Shown here piece after piece: positions 20,823 through 31,056 of a stretch of 64,000 nt of DNA; the first letter of the stretch is position 1, and the number at the start of each line of letters is the position of its first letter. The notes beneath the pieces are model-generated. The model was not told the origin of the DNA. It saw only the letters and a program-made list of their open reading frames with translations, and made no database searches. Where the stretch lies: the NCBI GenBank assembly GCA_963971575.1, contig OZ020623.1:15316980-15380979 (forward strand), in the 5' to 3' direction. A program made the translations under genes and the position numbers. The DNA is from Liopterus haemorrhoidalis (taxonomy: Eukaryota; Arthropoda; Insecta; Coleoptera; Dytiscidae).

Positions 20823-22109
20823 TCAGGTCTACAAGTATGAAATGCGGATTTTTTTCAAACTTGCCGCGCAAACAGAGTGTATAGTTCAAAGTTTCAACAC
20901 ATATGGCGTTTTGTTAAGTTATCATTAAGTGTCACATGCGTATAGGTTATAATTTGAAAAGTGTTCATATAGTTTTGTTTTACTGTGTTAAAAATGTCAA
21001 ATTTTGTGCAAAATAAAGAGCATTCGCAGACAGTACTATTGTTTTGTTTTCATTTGAAAAAAACTGGTGCTGAATCATACCGACTGCTTCGAGAAGCTTA
21101 TGGTGAATATGCTCCATCGCAAGATACGTGTGAACGACGGTTTCGGCGTTTCAAAAGTGGTGACTTTGATCTTATAGACAAAGAACATGGAAAACCTCCA
21201 AAAAAATATGAAGATACAAAATTGGAAACATTGCTACAGGAAGACGATAGTCAATCACAAAAACAACTAACAGAGCAGTTAGGCGTTAGGCAACAAGCTG
21301 TTTCCAATCGCCTACGAGAGATGGGTAAGATCCAGAAAGTCGGCAGATGGGTTTCACATGCATTGAATGAAAGGCAGATGGAAAAACGCAAAAACACTTG
21401 TGAAATTTTGTTTGTACGATACAAAAGAAAGTCTTTTTTGCATCGTATCATTACTGGCGATGAAAAATGGATTTATTTTGAAAATCCCAAACGCAAAAAA
21501 TCATGGGTGAACCCAGGCTCACCATCCACATCAACTGCAAGACCGAATCGCTTTGGCAAAAAGACAATGCTCTGTACTTGGTGGAACCAAAAGGGTGTGG
21601 TCTATTATGAATTGTTAAAAGCTGGTGAAACAGTTAATACCCAACGCTACCAACAACAACTGATCGAATTGAACTATTCGCTGCTCATAAAACGACCAGA
21701 ATACGAAAGAAGACAGCACAAGGTAATCTTTCTTCACGATAACGCTGCATCACATAAGGCAAAAGCAGTTTGCAACACAGTGGAGGCACTCAAGTGGGAA
21801 GTGCTACCCCATGCCGCTTACTCACCAGACTTGGCCCCTTCAGATTACCACTTGTTCGCATCGATGGGTCATGCACTTGCCGAGCAGTACTTTTGTTCAT
21901 ATGAAAATGTGAAAGAATGGCTAGATGAATGGTTTGCGGGGAAAGGGGAAGAGTTCTACTGGCGAGGTATTCACAAATTGCCTGAAAGATGGGAAAAATG
22001 TATAACTTCTAATGGAGCATACTTTGAATAAATAAACTTTTACTGTTCTTTTGAGTTTAATGTGTTTTATTTAAAAAAAAAAATCCGCATTTCATACTTG
22101 TAGACCTGG
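20823..22109 (+). mobile_element. Complete mariner with intact transposase
   Basis: TA stands at 20821-20822 and 22110-22111. The terminal inverted repeats share about 28 bp including GGTCTACAAGTATGAAATGC. The 1287-bp length and one long frame are those of a full-length mariner. The near-identity of the ends and the intact frame suggest recent, possibly current, activity. Confidence 0.9.
20994..22031 (+). CDS. Mariner transposase, DD34D type
   Basis: 345 residues, the usual mariner length, starting at MSNFVQNKEH; an in-frame ATG nine bases upstream is less likely because family members begin at the second. The N-terminal half has two helix-turn-helix motifs (HLKKTGAESYRLLREAYGE; LGVRQQAVSNRLREMGKIQK). 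The catalytic triad is D156 (ITGDEKWIY), D249 (FLHDNAASH) and D284 (YSPDLAPSDYHLF), 34 residues between the last two. The linker WVPYEL-like motif is WVSHAL here. It would cut and paste DNA at TA sites in the nucleus. AATAAA follows the stop directly (TGAATAAATAAA). No defect is visible. Confidence 0.92.
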   Translation: MSNFVQNKEHSQTVLLFCFHLKKTGAESYRLLREAYGEYAPSQDTCERRFRRFKSGDFDLIDKEHGKPPKKYEDTKLETLLQEDDSQSQKQLTEQLGVRQQAVSNRLREMGKIQKVGRWVSHALNERQMEKRKNTCEILFVRYKRKSFLHRIITGDEKWIYFENPKRKKSWVNPGSPSTSTARPNRFGKKTMLCTWWNQKGVVYYELLKAGETVNTQRYQQQLIELNYSLLIKRPEYERRQHKVIFLHDNAASHKAKAVCNTVEALKWEVLPHAAYSPDLAPSDYHLFASMGHALAEQYFCSYENVKEWLDEWFAGKGEEFYWRGIHKLPERWEKCITSNGAYFE

Positions 22110-22876
22110 TAAACTTTCCTGCACTTATCTTAAGGGCCCCTTTCTAAAAAATAGTAGTATTTTACTTTAATTGGGTTTATTTATGAAATTTTATTTCTGA
22201 TATAATACCAAAATTACCTCCTTTATAGTTTGTAGATATTCATGACTCTCTATTCAGTCTAGTAAAGCTCTAAGCGAGATAGAGTCTATCTATTTATCTA
22301 TAAAAGAGCAATATTTTCTTTACTTTTAATTTAAAGTGCTCTATTTAAGTGCGGGATAAATCACTTGATTCACTTTAATTCGACGTTTGATTCAATGATA
22401 AAAACGTGATTAGTGAAGTTTTTAAATCGACACCAGTTAATCTCCCTGTTTCGTGAGCCATTTCCGTGAAAACTCACAGATGTTCAAACACAGTGCTTTA
22501 TTTAAAGCAAGAAATTAAGATCATTTGTTGGTTTTATAGTTAACAGTTTTATAGAATTTTATATACAAAACAAAGCTGCTTACGTGAATTGTTTTAATGT
22601 GTTATTTGTTTTGTAAGTATTTCACTACTATGAATGATGTATTTCACTTTAATACCGTAAAAACAAAAAACTTAAATAATTCAAATAGATTGAATCATGA
22701 CGTATAATAGTAGGCGGAGCTTACACAGATGAACTCGGTTCTCAGCTGTTCCATTTATGTTTTATTACATTTTTAATTTTGAAAGAAGATATAAGAGATG
22801 TGTAAATTAAGTAACCGGACTGAATCTTTAAATTTTTTAAATAGAATTACAATTCAGTATTGTCTCCCTCTAAATA

Positions 22877-23768
22877 GAATAGAATAGAATAGAACTTTAT
22901 TATTCTTGCCCGAAGGCTTCGAATTTTACATAGTATTATACAAAATTTAAAAAAATTTAGTTATGTATGTTTTACATTTTTTTTAACAAAAAATTATATT
23001 GTTGCCATACCTTTTCAAAAATAATAATAAAAATAAATAAATACATACATATACATATACATAAACATATACATACATACATATATACATACATGTACAT
23101 ACACATGCATATATATATACACACATACACACACATACACCCATACATATATACATTCAATCTTCTTTCTTTTATCATTGGATCTTCATTCTTTTTAATA
23201 TATTTCTCATTATTTCTTCTCCTGATTCCCGGTCATCTAATAATTCTGCCATACTTCTGCTCTCTTTTCCATTTTCGCATTCATAGAACAAATGCCACAT
23301 TGTTTCTTCTTTTTCTTCGCATATTCTGCATTTTTGTTTCCTCAGCTCTTTTCCATATTTTATTTTCCGTGCTTTCATTACCGCATCTAAATCTGGCAAT
23401 TATTCTTATTCTTTCTGCTTTGGAGTTCAGTAGATATCTTGGCTTATCAAGAGTGACAATGTGATGGTACATTGGGAAGTAAGTAGAGTTTCTTATTCTG
23501 TCATGCTGTACTTGACTCTGTACATCTCTATCTCTATTCTCTATTTCGCTGATCACATTTTCACCTCTTTCTCGCATCATCTCTATATAGATCTTGGAAT
23601 ACCCATTTCTTTCATAATATTTTCTTCTATTTATCTCCCACCTGGACTTGTTTTGTAAATTCCTTTCTCTCTATCTCATTTCCCGCCAATATTCTCTTAA
23701 AACTGTGTCTTCCTGAATGTTTCTTAACCGCTCTTCATATCTCATTGCTATCTTGCCACTCTCTACTC
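22877..23768 (-). mobile_element. 5'-truncated non-LTR retrotransposon tail, 17-bp TSD (family copy a)
   Basis: TTGTCTCCCTCTAAATA occurs at 22860-22876 and 23769-23785, a clear TSD within mariner sequence. The element lies on -, with a 3' tail of TTCTA repeats (22877-22895) and an (ATAC)n tract near 23035-23150. On - the frames read MRYEERLRNI, RGENVISEIENRDRDVQSQV, IARFRCGNESTENKIW and CRICEEKEETMWHLFYEC, the post-RT tail with its C-x2-C..H-x4-C knuckle. A frameshift lies near 23340. Same family as 27089-28257 and 45580-46320. Confidence 0.75.
23030..23155. repeat. (ATACAT)n/(ACAC)n microsatellite
   Basis: Interrupted ATACATATACAT tract within the 3' UTR of the LINE copy at 22877-23768. Confidence 0.8.
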
Positions 23769-24504
23769 TTGTCTCCCTCTAAATAACTTCCTTGCGAAGC
23801 CACACAGCGCTGGAGACGGTTCTTTCAGTCTTAATAGCAGTGCTGGAACTCGGATACTGGAATAGCTTTCAGCTGGTCTGTTACAGACGTATCTTGGGAA
23901 GAGGAAAATTCTCAAGGACTCAAGTCAGGCGAATAAGGAGGCTGAGGAGCCACAGGAATGTTTGTAATGGCCTAAAACTCGTTTATTGAAATTGCTGTGT
24001 GACAAGGCGCATTCATTCATTTCTCATCCCCAATTCATTAGTCAAAATCTGATGAACGATAGTATGAGTCCAATTCAACACCTTCCGATCATTCTGACTG
24101 TCAACCAACGATCTGATCGTTCATCTTCAATCAACTCTCTTCCTTCTGAAAATACCTTAAACCACCAAAAAACCTGAGTCCTTGACAAAACACTATCTCC
24201 GTAGGTCTGCGGAAGTTTTGCAAAAGTTTCCGTTGCACTGTGCCCAAGTCTGAAGCAAAACCTAATAGCATACAGTTGCTCGAAATGAATGTCACTCATT
24301 TTTAGAACGCGCTAAAAAAAAAATGTTTTACGAAAAATATTGATATGGATAACAAAATTACTCTAGCGAGTTCAAACTCGTACTGAAAGCGTATCATATG
24401 ATCACCCGCCCGTCAAAGTCCCTTGTAAAACGCTATGTTTCCAATCCAATTACTTAATTTACACACCTCGTACACCACCTTAACATTTAAAAATTTTACA
24501 TCTG

Positions 24505-24640
24505 TCACTTTATTGAGGGAATAAAGTTCAAAAAATTTCACTAGGGAATAAAGTGACACTTTATATGTCAAAAACTAGGAACATAAAGTCGGTTTTACAC
24601 CTGGTCGTGAGAAAATATCATATATTTTTATATAAATTAA
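24505..24640. repeat. Dispersed repeat, inverted copy at 33555-33670
   Basis: Contains TTTATTGAGGGAATAAAGTT, ATAAAGTGACACTTTATATG and GTCAAAAACTAGG, which recur complemented at 33560-33670. No coding potential. Confidence 0.65.
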
Positions 24641-24864
24641 CGAGTAAAATTACCTCTACCTAGTGGCGTACCGGGGGTGGGGGGGGGGAGGAGGTGTGTG
24701 CGGTCCACACCGGGCGGCACATATTTTGGGGCGGCATTTTTTATATTTGGTTATAGTTGTAAAAAACAACTTGTTCACTTCATAACTCAGCAACTACTGG
24801 TGCAGACTATTGGTACGTAAATAAATCTGTGTTTTGTATTGGTATGTGGCCGTCTAAACCAGGA

Positions 24865-25270
24865 CAGTCGGTTCCGAACGGTTAAGCGGAACTAGATTTT
24901 GCAATCTAGTTACTTTCATCGTTTAAATCGTGCCTTTAGGCCGTTATGTTTAAGCTTTGTAAATCATACTTACAATAAACATTTTTTGGTTAAGGTTAAT
25001 ATCATTTTAAGATGTCATTTTCTTTATATTTTGATTTTTTGTGTCATTCTTAATACAAATTTCCCATTTATTTATTTTTTTGTCAATAAAATACGTAAAA
25101 AAAATATTTAATTTTGACATATGTCATTCGTTTCCATGGTTTCATTGTTGGAATTTTAAATTTTGACATCCCAACGTGAAAAATGAAATAACCCAAGCAA
25201 GGTCCCTTCTCGTGACAACCTAAAAGAACTAAATTCCCATTTAGTTCCGCTTAACCGTTTGGAACAGACT
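24865..25270. mobile_element. MITE, CAGTCTGTTCC family, copy 1
   Basis: The inverted ends share about 33 bp, including TTCCAAACGGTTAAGCGGAA (left 24869-24895, right 25242-25271 complemented). Internal blocks GTCATTCTTAATACAAAT, GACATATGTCATTCGTTTCC and TAACCCAAGCAAGG recur at 58205-58602 (inverted) and about 61990-62384 (direct), with a shortened copy at 38150-38300. Non-coding. Confidence 0.75.
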
Positions 25271-25271
25271 G

Positions 25272-25435
25272 TAGTTACAATTGTATGTCTAAATATATTT
25301 ATTATTTTGTTATCTTGTCTATTTTGTTATATTGTATTACTTGTCTATATGTTATTACGTATGTTTTATATCTGTTTTTATAATTTTTGGCCGGCAAATA
25401 AATTATTAATAATAAATAATAATAATAATAAGTTT
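25272..25435 (+). repeat. Probable LINE 3' end with (AAT)n tail
   Basis: T-rich, TATGT/TTGTC-containing sequence ending AAATAAATTATTAATAATAA with an (AAT)n tail, similar in form to the 3' ends at 13600-13640 and 59858-59900. No coding sequence is retained. Confidence 0.4.
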
Positions 25436-25680
25436 ACTGTTCGATTTCCACGAATTGTGAATTACTATATGATTTCTGTACCCAACATTGTAATTTTACT
25501 AAGAATTTTTTTAACAATTGTTATCAGTGTCGCTTGTTGCGAAAGGAGTTTCTCCAAATTGGCGTTTATAAAAAATTATCTTCGTTCCACAATGAGTGAT
25601 TTAAGACTACAAAATCTTGCAATATTGTCCATAGAACAAGAAATTACAAATAATATAAATTTTGAGAGCATTATTTATTT
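25436..25680 (+). pseudogene. hAT transposase C-terminal dimerisation domain
   Basis: The frame reads FPRIVNYYMISVPNIVILLR, then SVACCERSFSKLAFIKNYLR and STMSDLRLQNLAILSIEQEI. This is the hAT C-terminal domain of the type found in TTF/zinc-finger MYM-like proteins (V.SAERSFSKLK.IK.YLRSTM). It is open to 25680, where a LINE tail in the opposite orientation is inserted. The rest of the transposase is missing. Confidence 0.75.
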
Positions 25681-26110
25681 TTTTATTTATTTTATTTTAT
25701 TTTATTTATTAAGGGACACCACAGACAATTTGTCCTTGTTTGTGCCCATACATATATACATACATACGTCATTTGTACAATAACATACATTTAATTAATT
25801 ACATTTATCATATTGCACTTAGATAACATACACAAAAAAAAAAAAAAAGTTAACAAATTGGTACACTTAACCTAAACTAACATTTAAGAATATAAAATAA
25901 ACTTACGAATAACAATCATTATATTCATATTCATCAATACTTTAAGATTGAAATGCAGATAGTTTAAGAAAGTAACGTCTCTTCTCTAACATTCTGCGAA
26001 ACTGTGAATAACTTTGTCCAAATATATCCAGTGATCTGTCTCTAGAAAGAAACATATTGTACAAACAAGGCAGTCGATACAGTGGACTTTATACACGATT
26101 TTTCTACTAT
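25675..26110 (-). mobile_element. Jockey-type LINE 3' fragment
   Basis: The 3' tail on - is (TAAA)n/(TAAAA)n at 25675-25715. The end of ORF2 (about 26093-25950 on -) reads SPLYRLPCLYNMFLSRDRSL, DIFGQSYSQFRRMLEKRRYF and a stop after LSAFQS. That segment is the usual C-terminus of jockey-type ORF2. 5'-truncated; nothing else of the element remains. Confidence 0.65.
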
Positions 26111-27081
26111 GAAAGTTAGAAGAGTAAATATATAAATATGTTTACATACACATATGTATACAATTTGTTTGTTTATCCAAAAGAAATGAAATTATTTATT
26201 TATAAATATAAAATAAAAAATATTTAATGGTAATTTTTCTTGTAAATTAGGTATATGTTTTGTCTCATAGGTGGAAAACCTGCGGCCTCCGTAAGTTTCT
26301 TGTGGCCGTTAAGGCGGTGCACAACCCTTTAGTTCTGAATAGTTTCTTATACAAAACTAATAATCAGAAATAAAATTAATCAAAATTATATTAAATGTTA
26401 AAATTAAATGAAACAATCTATATATCAAAATTTGCAGCGATTTTTTGTCTATCTAATAGGATATTTTAAATTGTAGAAAAAACTGTTATGTAATTGTAAA
26501 TATGCAAATTGCATTATAGACGCCATCTTGTAAACCAGTCGACGCATATTTGCGTACGATGTGGCAAATTGTAGCTTAAGCTTCATTCTACAAACAAGTT
26601 TTGAGCTATTTTGTTCTATTGTAAAAACTGCTTACAGTTATTCTACTTGGTAGTCTATATTTGCCACCATCTTGAATCTACCGCGGTTCTCAAAATAGGT
26701 GTTACAAGTAAAAATGATTTAATTTTTGTGAAGAATACGTCTACCAAGTGGCATTCCATTATCATCAAGTATAATATTTTTCGACGAAGGTACTAAACTA
26801 TAAGTAATCAAGTCGAAAAAATATTGACGTATTATTTGAATATTTCCACATAAAACTATATAAATATAAAAGTTATTTGAAACCCATAAATAGATTTAAA
26901 AAATTATAGAACAATGTCAATTATTAAGTTATTGAGCAATAATGTTTTTACAATAAATGTTTCTATAATTAAAAATATCCTATTAGATAGATACAAACTC
27001 GGTGCAAATTTTGATGTATAGATTGATACTAATTTTATTTCAGATTGTTAGTTTTGTATATGAATTGGTAAACTCTGGGGG

Positions 27082-27088
<7 letters not shown>

Positions 27089-27137
<49 letters not shown>

Positions 27138-28257
27138 TTTATTCCCCTAAGCCTTGCGGCGTTCAGGGTGCTAACATTTATAAAAAAAAAACAAAAATAA
27201 AATAAAATATAAAACAATCAACCCAAAAATACATAACAATAACATTCAATAAAATTTACATTTTACAATCTTCTTTTTTTTCTCTCTTTTCTTTCTTCTT
27301 TCCGTTTCCCCTTCCTGTTATCCTTCGCCAATTTCCATCCTTCTTGCCTCTAATTCTCTCGCCCACCTCTCCCCCCTTCCATCTTCGTGCAACAGGTCTA
27401 TTGTGCTCCCCGACCATACTGTCATCTCTCTACACCTCTTCGCGAGGTGCTCTATATCTTCCTTCTCCTCCCCGCACATCCTGCACATCTTATCCTCCAA
27501 TATCTATTTCCTCTCTCTTCATTCCCGCACCTTAGTCTCGCAATCCTCCTAACTCTCCCTCCTGACCTTCCTCTTTCTCCCCTCAAGTAGCTTGGTACCC
27601 CTATAGCTCTGACCTCCTTATATCTCCCTGCGCTCCTTGAATTGTCTATTCTGACTGTCCTTTCTTGCTCCCCCACTTCCTTATCCCTCCTCCACAACTC
27701 CTCAATCACGCTTATCCCATCTTTTCTTCTCCTTTCCACCTCTGTCGCACCCACTCCGCATCTCCAGGAATACTCTTTTCTCATCTCCCCCCATGCGTAC
27801 CCTTTTCCTTTCTGTTCCTCTCTGGCTCTTTCTTCCCTCCAATATCTATTTCCTCTCTCTTCATTCCCGCACCTTAGTCTCGCAATCCTCCTAATTCTCC
27901 CTCCTGACCTTCCTCTTTCTCCCCTCAAGTAGCTTGGTACCCCTATAGCTCTGACCTCCTTATATCTCCCTGCGCTCCTTGAATTGTCTATTCTGACTGT
28001 CCTTTCTTGCTCCCCCACTTCCTTATCCCTCCTCCACAACTCCTCAATCACGCTTATCCCATCTTTTCTTCTCCTTTCCACCTCTGTCGCATCCACTCCG
28101 CATCTCCAGGAATACTCTTTTCTCATCTCCCCCCATGCGTACCCTCTTCCTTTCTGTTCCTCTCTGGCTCTTTCTTCCCAGCATTCTCTCATTATTTTTT
28201 TGTCTATTTCTATTCTAACTTTCTCTTCGTACTTAACCGCCCTCCTTCCTGTACCCC
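27089..28257 (-). mobile_element. Non-LTR retrotransposon tail, 16-bp TSD (family copy b)
   Basis: CTCTGGGGGTTATATG at 27073-27088 and 28258-28273 is a perfect TSD. The element lies on -; its 3' end runs into a (TA)n tract at 27089-27134. The coding tail belongs to the same family as 22877-23768 and 45580-46320. It is 5'-truncated. Confidence 0.8.
27318..28192 (-). pseudogene. LINE ORF2 tail with in-frame 114-codon tandem duplication
   Basis: The main frame (28192-27452) encodes 246 residues: two nearly identical blocks of 114 residues (each with YAWGEMRKEYSWRCGV, GISVIEELWRRDKEV, GVPSYLRGERGRSGGR, RIARLRCGNEERGNRYW), so a 342-bp unit duplicated without breaking the frame. A single-base frameshift near 27490 then leads to KMCRMCGEEKEDIEHLAKRC, the knuckle, ending in RRMEIGEG at 27318. 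The strand has strong purine bias (Glu/Arg/Gly-rich product). Post-RT tail only; no catalytic part. Confidence 0.7.
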
Positions 28258-28496
28258 CTCTGGGGGTTATATGCAGCCTTAAAAAATTATCTTGTATTTT
28301 TATAAAAGTTGGCCTCCTTTATTACTGCCTAATTTAAATATGGCATCCAATGGTAAAAAAGTTCCCACCTATAGTTTGTCTCAATTACAATTATTTATTT
28401 ATGTTTATTAATTTATAAAAACCATCTTTTGATTGACTTAGAAAGGGCGGCAAATTGGAGACCGCCCCGGGTGCCAAAATTCTAGGTACGCCACTG

Positions 28497-29330
28497 ACTC
28501 TTGAGAATTTTTAAACGCAAGCTTATATGAAAATGAAAACTAATTCGAATTTATCTATATGATATCCGTTTAAGATCCGCTTTTGAAAAATGAGTAAGAA
28601 TTTTTGCGGATCATCCGCAGATACGGATACAAATATCTGAAATACCACTGATGAAATTATATAACCTTTTCAGGACCAAAATCTTTATCAACCATTTTTT
28701 CAAGTTTATCATTTTTTAATTTTCAAACCTTATCCCTACTAAAATTCCTTTTGAGCGTCTTTAACAAAATATTTGTACCTTCCTTCTTCATCATTTTGAA
28801 ACGTGTAAAACCCTATCTGAACCCTTTATAACCCGTTCCTCTCAGCTTTGTCCTAAGATAACACCTTACGAAATTCTAACTAAGCCAATAAAGGTCGTAT
28901 CTTCCTTCTAAATGTATTTTAGTTGAAGTCGCATAGTGACTTTAATAACCGTATCATTTAGACATAGCTGCTGGCAATGTATACCAACCTGAAGGCACGA
29001 AAATTTCAAACATATTACCAACTAAATATTCACCCCATATGAAGGAAGGGGTGCCTAGCATAAGAGAGTACATAGAGATATTTCATAAGCTAATATGTTT
29101 AAAGGGTTTAAAAATATTGGGATCTAAAGTTTTTTAACTCAGTTATAGTGTACATCATCTATGGCTATTAGAGCATATTAATGAAATTAAACCAGCATAA
29201 CTATTAAATCTGTCATAGAACTGGTTGTTCCACTTTTAGATTTTTTATTCTGTATATATATATATTTCGTATAAGACACAACAACCAAGAATAATTACAT
29301 TTTATGGTAACAAATTCACATTGAAATAAA
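28497..29330. other. Unassigned interval
   Basis: No domain-bearing frame. GCGGATCATCCGCAGATACGGAT near 28601-28624 resembles the GCGGAT subterminal repeats of the hAT at 38751-40597, and CCACTG follows at 28640, so a fragment of a related hAT end is possible. Confidence 0.35.
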
Positions 29331-29334
29331 ATAC

Positions 29335-30275
29335 ATAAATACAATAAAGGAAATAAATAAATAAAAACAAAATGAAAATAAATAAGATAAAATAATATAA
29401 AATAAAATAAATAATAAAATAAATAAATAAATAAATAAAATGCAATTACAGTACATTTAGGTTACAGTGCTATATCTAGATTAATCAACCATTCGGCAGC
29501 GGTGGGAGTGAGCATATATAGGTCTTCATCGCTCCCTGTGAAGTGGTATAAAGGGCATTCTTTAACAATGTGTTGCCTTGTTTGTATCGAAGCTCCACAT
29601 TGGCACTTAGGGTCTTGTATATAGCCCCATTTATGCAACATATCCGCACATAGGCCGTGTCCTGTCCGAATTCTATTTAATCTACACCAGAAGCGGCGAG
29701 GTAAATCAAAGCCTGCTGGTTTTTCAAGTGGTGTAAGATATTGTGTTGCAGTTTGGGGGGCGGTATTTTGCCACTCTTGCATCCAAGTCTCTTGCAGGTT
29801 GAAATTGTCCCTTAGTGTGGCATATGGAGCCTTTCTTGATTTTAATCTATTCCTAGGTAAATTATGTAGATCATCATGGATAGGCAACTTCTGCTCTCAG
29901 TTTTCATTAATGCCTGCCATTAGATTCATTAATGCCTGCCATTAGATTTGTTAATGCTTGCTGACAGCGTAAATGTGGTGGGGCTATGTGGCTCAGGATT
30001 GGCAAATATTCTTTGGGAGTAGATTTGACAGTTCCTGATATCATACGCATAGTATTGTTCAGTTGGGTATCTATCCTCTGTATGTGTGAGCTATTTAGCC
30101 ATATAGGAGAACAATACTCCGCAGCTGAATATACTAAGGCTAAACTAGCTATTCGTATTGTGTTCGCAGTGGCTCCCCAACTTGAACCAGCTAATTTTTA
30201 TATGATATTATTCCTGGTCTGGATTTTAGCAGCTGCCGATACTGTTCATCAATTCCTTCAAACAAGACCATAATT
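29335..30275 (-). mobile_element. LINE ORF2 3' half fragment with (TAAA)n tail
   Basis: On - the frame from about 30260 reads KLAGSSWGATANTIRIASLA, LVYSAAEYCSPIWLNSSHI, NNTMRMISGTVKSTP, PILSHIAPPHLRC, then (29887-29462) WQNTAPQTATQYL, GFDLPRRFWCRLNRIRTGHG, CQCGASIQTRQHIVKECPLY and WLINLDIAL with stop. This is the end of a jockey/CR1-like ORF2 with a Cx-Cx..H-x4-C knuckle. An in-frame interruption lies near 29890-29950 (a TTAATGCCTGCCATTAGATT duplication). The AT-rich (ATAAA)n tail is at 29341-29440. Confidence 0.7.
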
Positions 30276-30923
30276 TCGTTCTCCTAAACGAACAAACAGA
30301 TTTCCCTCACACCCAAATTTTCAACCCAATACTACACAAACTGAAACTTTCTAACACACGTACTTCTCCAGAGTAACCCCTTACCTTATGCTTCTAGCGT
30401 TTTATGATTTGTTAACATTTTGATTACTGCTTTTAGTTTGAACACCGTTTACCACGCGCCATAAACATGTCGCCCTCTGCGCATGTCTAATACGACTATT
30501 CCGTTTCCTACTGTTGTCTTGCAGTCCCAATATTTACAAATGGAGTCAAGTTCGCTTCGTCACTTACCTTCACTTTAAACCTTCCATCTTCGTGTTTTTG
30601 CGACGAAGTGTGGTACGTATTTATAAGATTGTTCACATTTACGTGTTATTTATTCGATTTGTACATTTTTTAGCATGACTCCATAAGTAATTGACAAGAC
30701 TGCATAGCTAACTATATCATCACCATGTGGTTATGTTTGCTGCTAAGCATTCTACTTAACTTTCACCATATAAAGTTTAAGATGTATCGTACATATATTG
30801 TAATGGTTGTACCTCACATCCACAAATGTTAATCTGTGATTTTTTCTATTTAATGAATTTTAAGGTACGTTTTGATTTATGTTATATCTCTTGTTCTCTA
30901 TATTGTTGTTAAACATTTTTTGT
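30276..30923. other. Unassigned interval upstream of a hammerhead-like motif
   Basis: No coding similarity. The right part is likely Penelope-type non-coding sequence because the hammerhead-like motif follows, but no Penelope coding sequence is seen here. Confidence 0.3.
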
Positions 30924-30975
30924 AGGCCTGAAGATGCTGTAATTAAATGATTCAGCGAAACTAGTAGCCACATAA
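30924..30975 (+). ncRNA. Hammerhead-ribozyme-like motif
   Basis: Stem I arm GGC, core CTGAAGA (fits CUGANGA), stem II GCTG..CAGC with a 14-base loop, core GAAA, minimal stem III CTAG, site GTA, stem I arm GCC. Same architecture as the motif at 8640-8693, on the opposite strand. Confidence 0.55.
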
Positions 30976-31056
30976 TAATTTATTTTATTTCAACCTATCA
31001 ACCACCGTTTAAGTAACATAAGTTATACTTTATATTGAACTATCGAGTGGTATAAT

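Larger units (their letters stand above)
22794..24470 (-). mobile_element. Internally deleted mariner (non-autonomous copy 2) with LINE insertion
   Basis: TA flanks at 22792-22793 and 24471-24472; the ends match CGAGGTGTGTAAATTAAG. Transposase start on - at 24299 (MSDIHFEQLYAIRFCFRLGH). As in the copy at 10890-11736, sequence jumps from the end of the DNA-binding half directly to the C-terminal third. The shared junction reads GCGCCTTGTCACACAGCAAT. A LINE tail is inserted at 22877-23768. Confidence 0.8.
26313..28278. mobile_element. TTAA-flanked foldback MITE, copy 1, interrupted by a LINE
   Basis: TTAA at 26309-26312 and 28279-28282. The ends read GGCGGTGCACAACCC and, complemented, GGCTGCATATAACCC. 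Without the LINE (27089-28257) the unit is about 780 bp and aligns along its length to 38989-39749. The inverted repeats extend over more than 130 bp of each end. TTAA fits piggyBac-type mobilisation. Confidence 0.7.
24661..28496 (+). mobile_element. hAT remnant filled with later insertions
   Basis: The left end TAGTGGCGTACC and the complement of the right end CAGTGGCGTACC form a hAT-type terminal inverted repeat; GGGGCGGC lies near both ends. Between them are a transposase C-terminus (25436-25680, +), a CAGTC-type MITE (24865-25270), two LINE tails and a TTAA-flanked foldback element. I could not match an 8-bp TSD, so the two ends might belong to different copies of the family. Confidence 0.55.

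Noticed and set aside
23043..23160. Tyr/His/Ile-rich frames on both strands
   Set aside because: They are translations of the (ATAC)n microsatellite in a LINE 3' UTR.
25259..25783. 174-codon frame as one protein
   Set aside because: The N-terminal part is LINE 3' UTR and microsatellite and the C-terminal part is LINE tail; only the middle is hAT transposase.
27642..28337. Ser/Leu/Pro-rich frames on + of up to 117 codons
   Set aside because: They are antisense shadows of the purine-rich LINE ORF2 tail with its 342-bp duplication.
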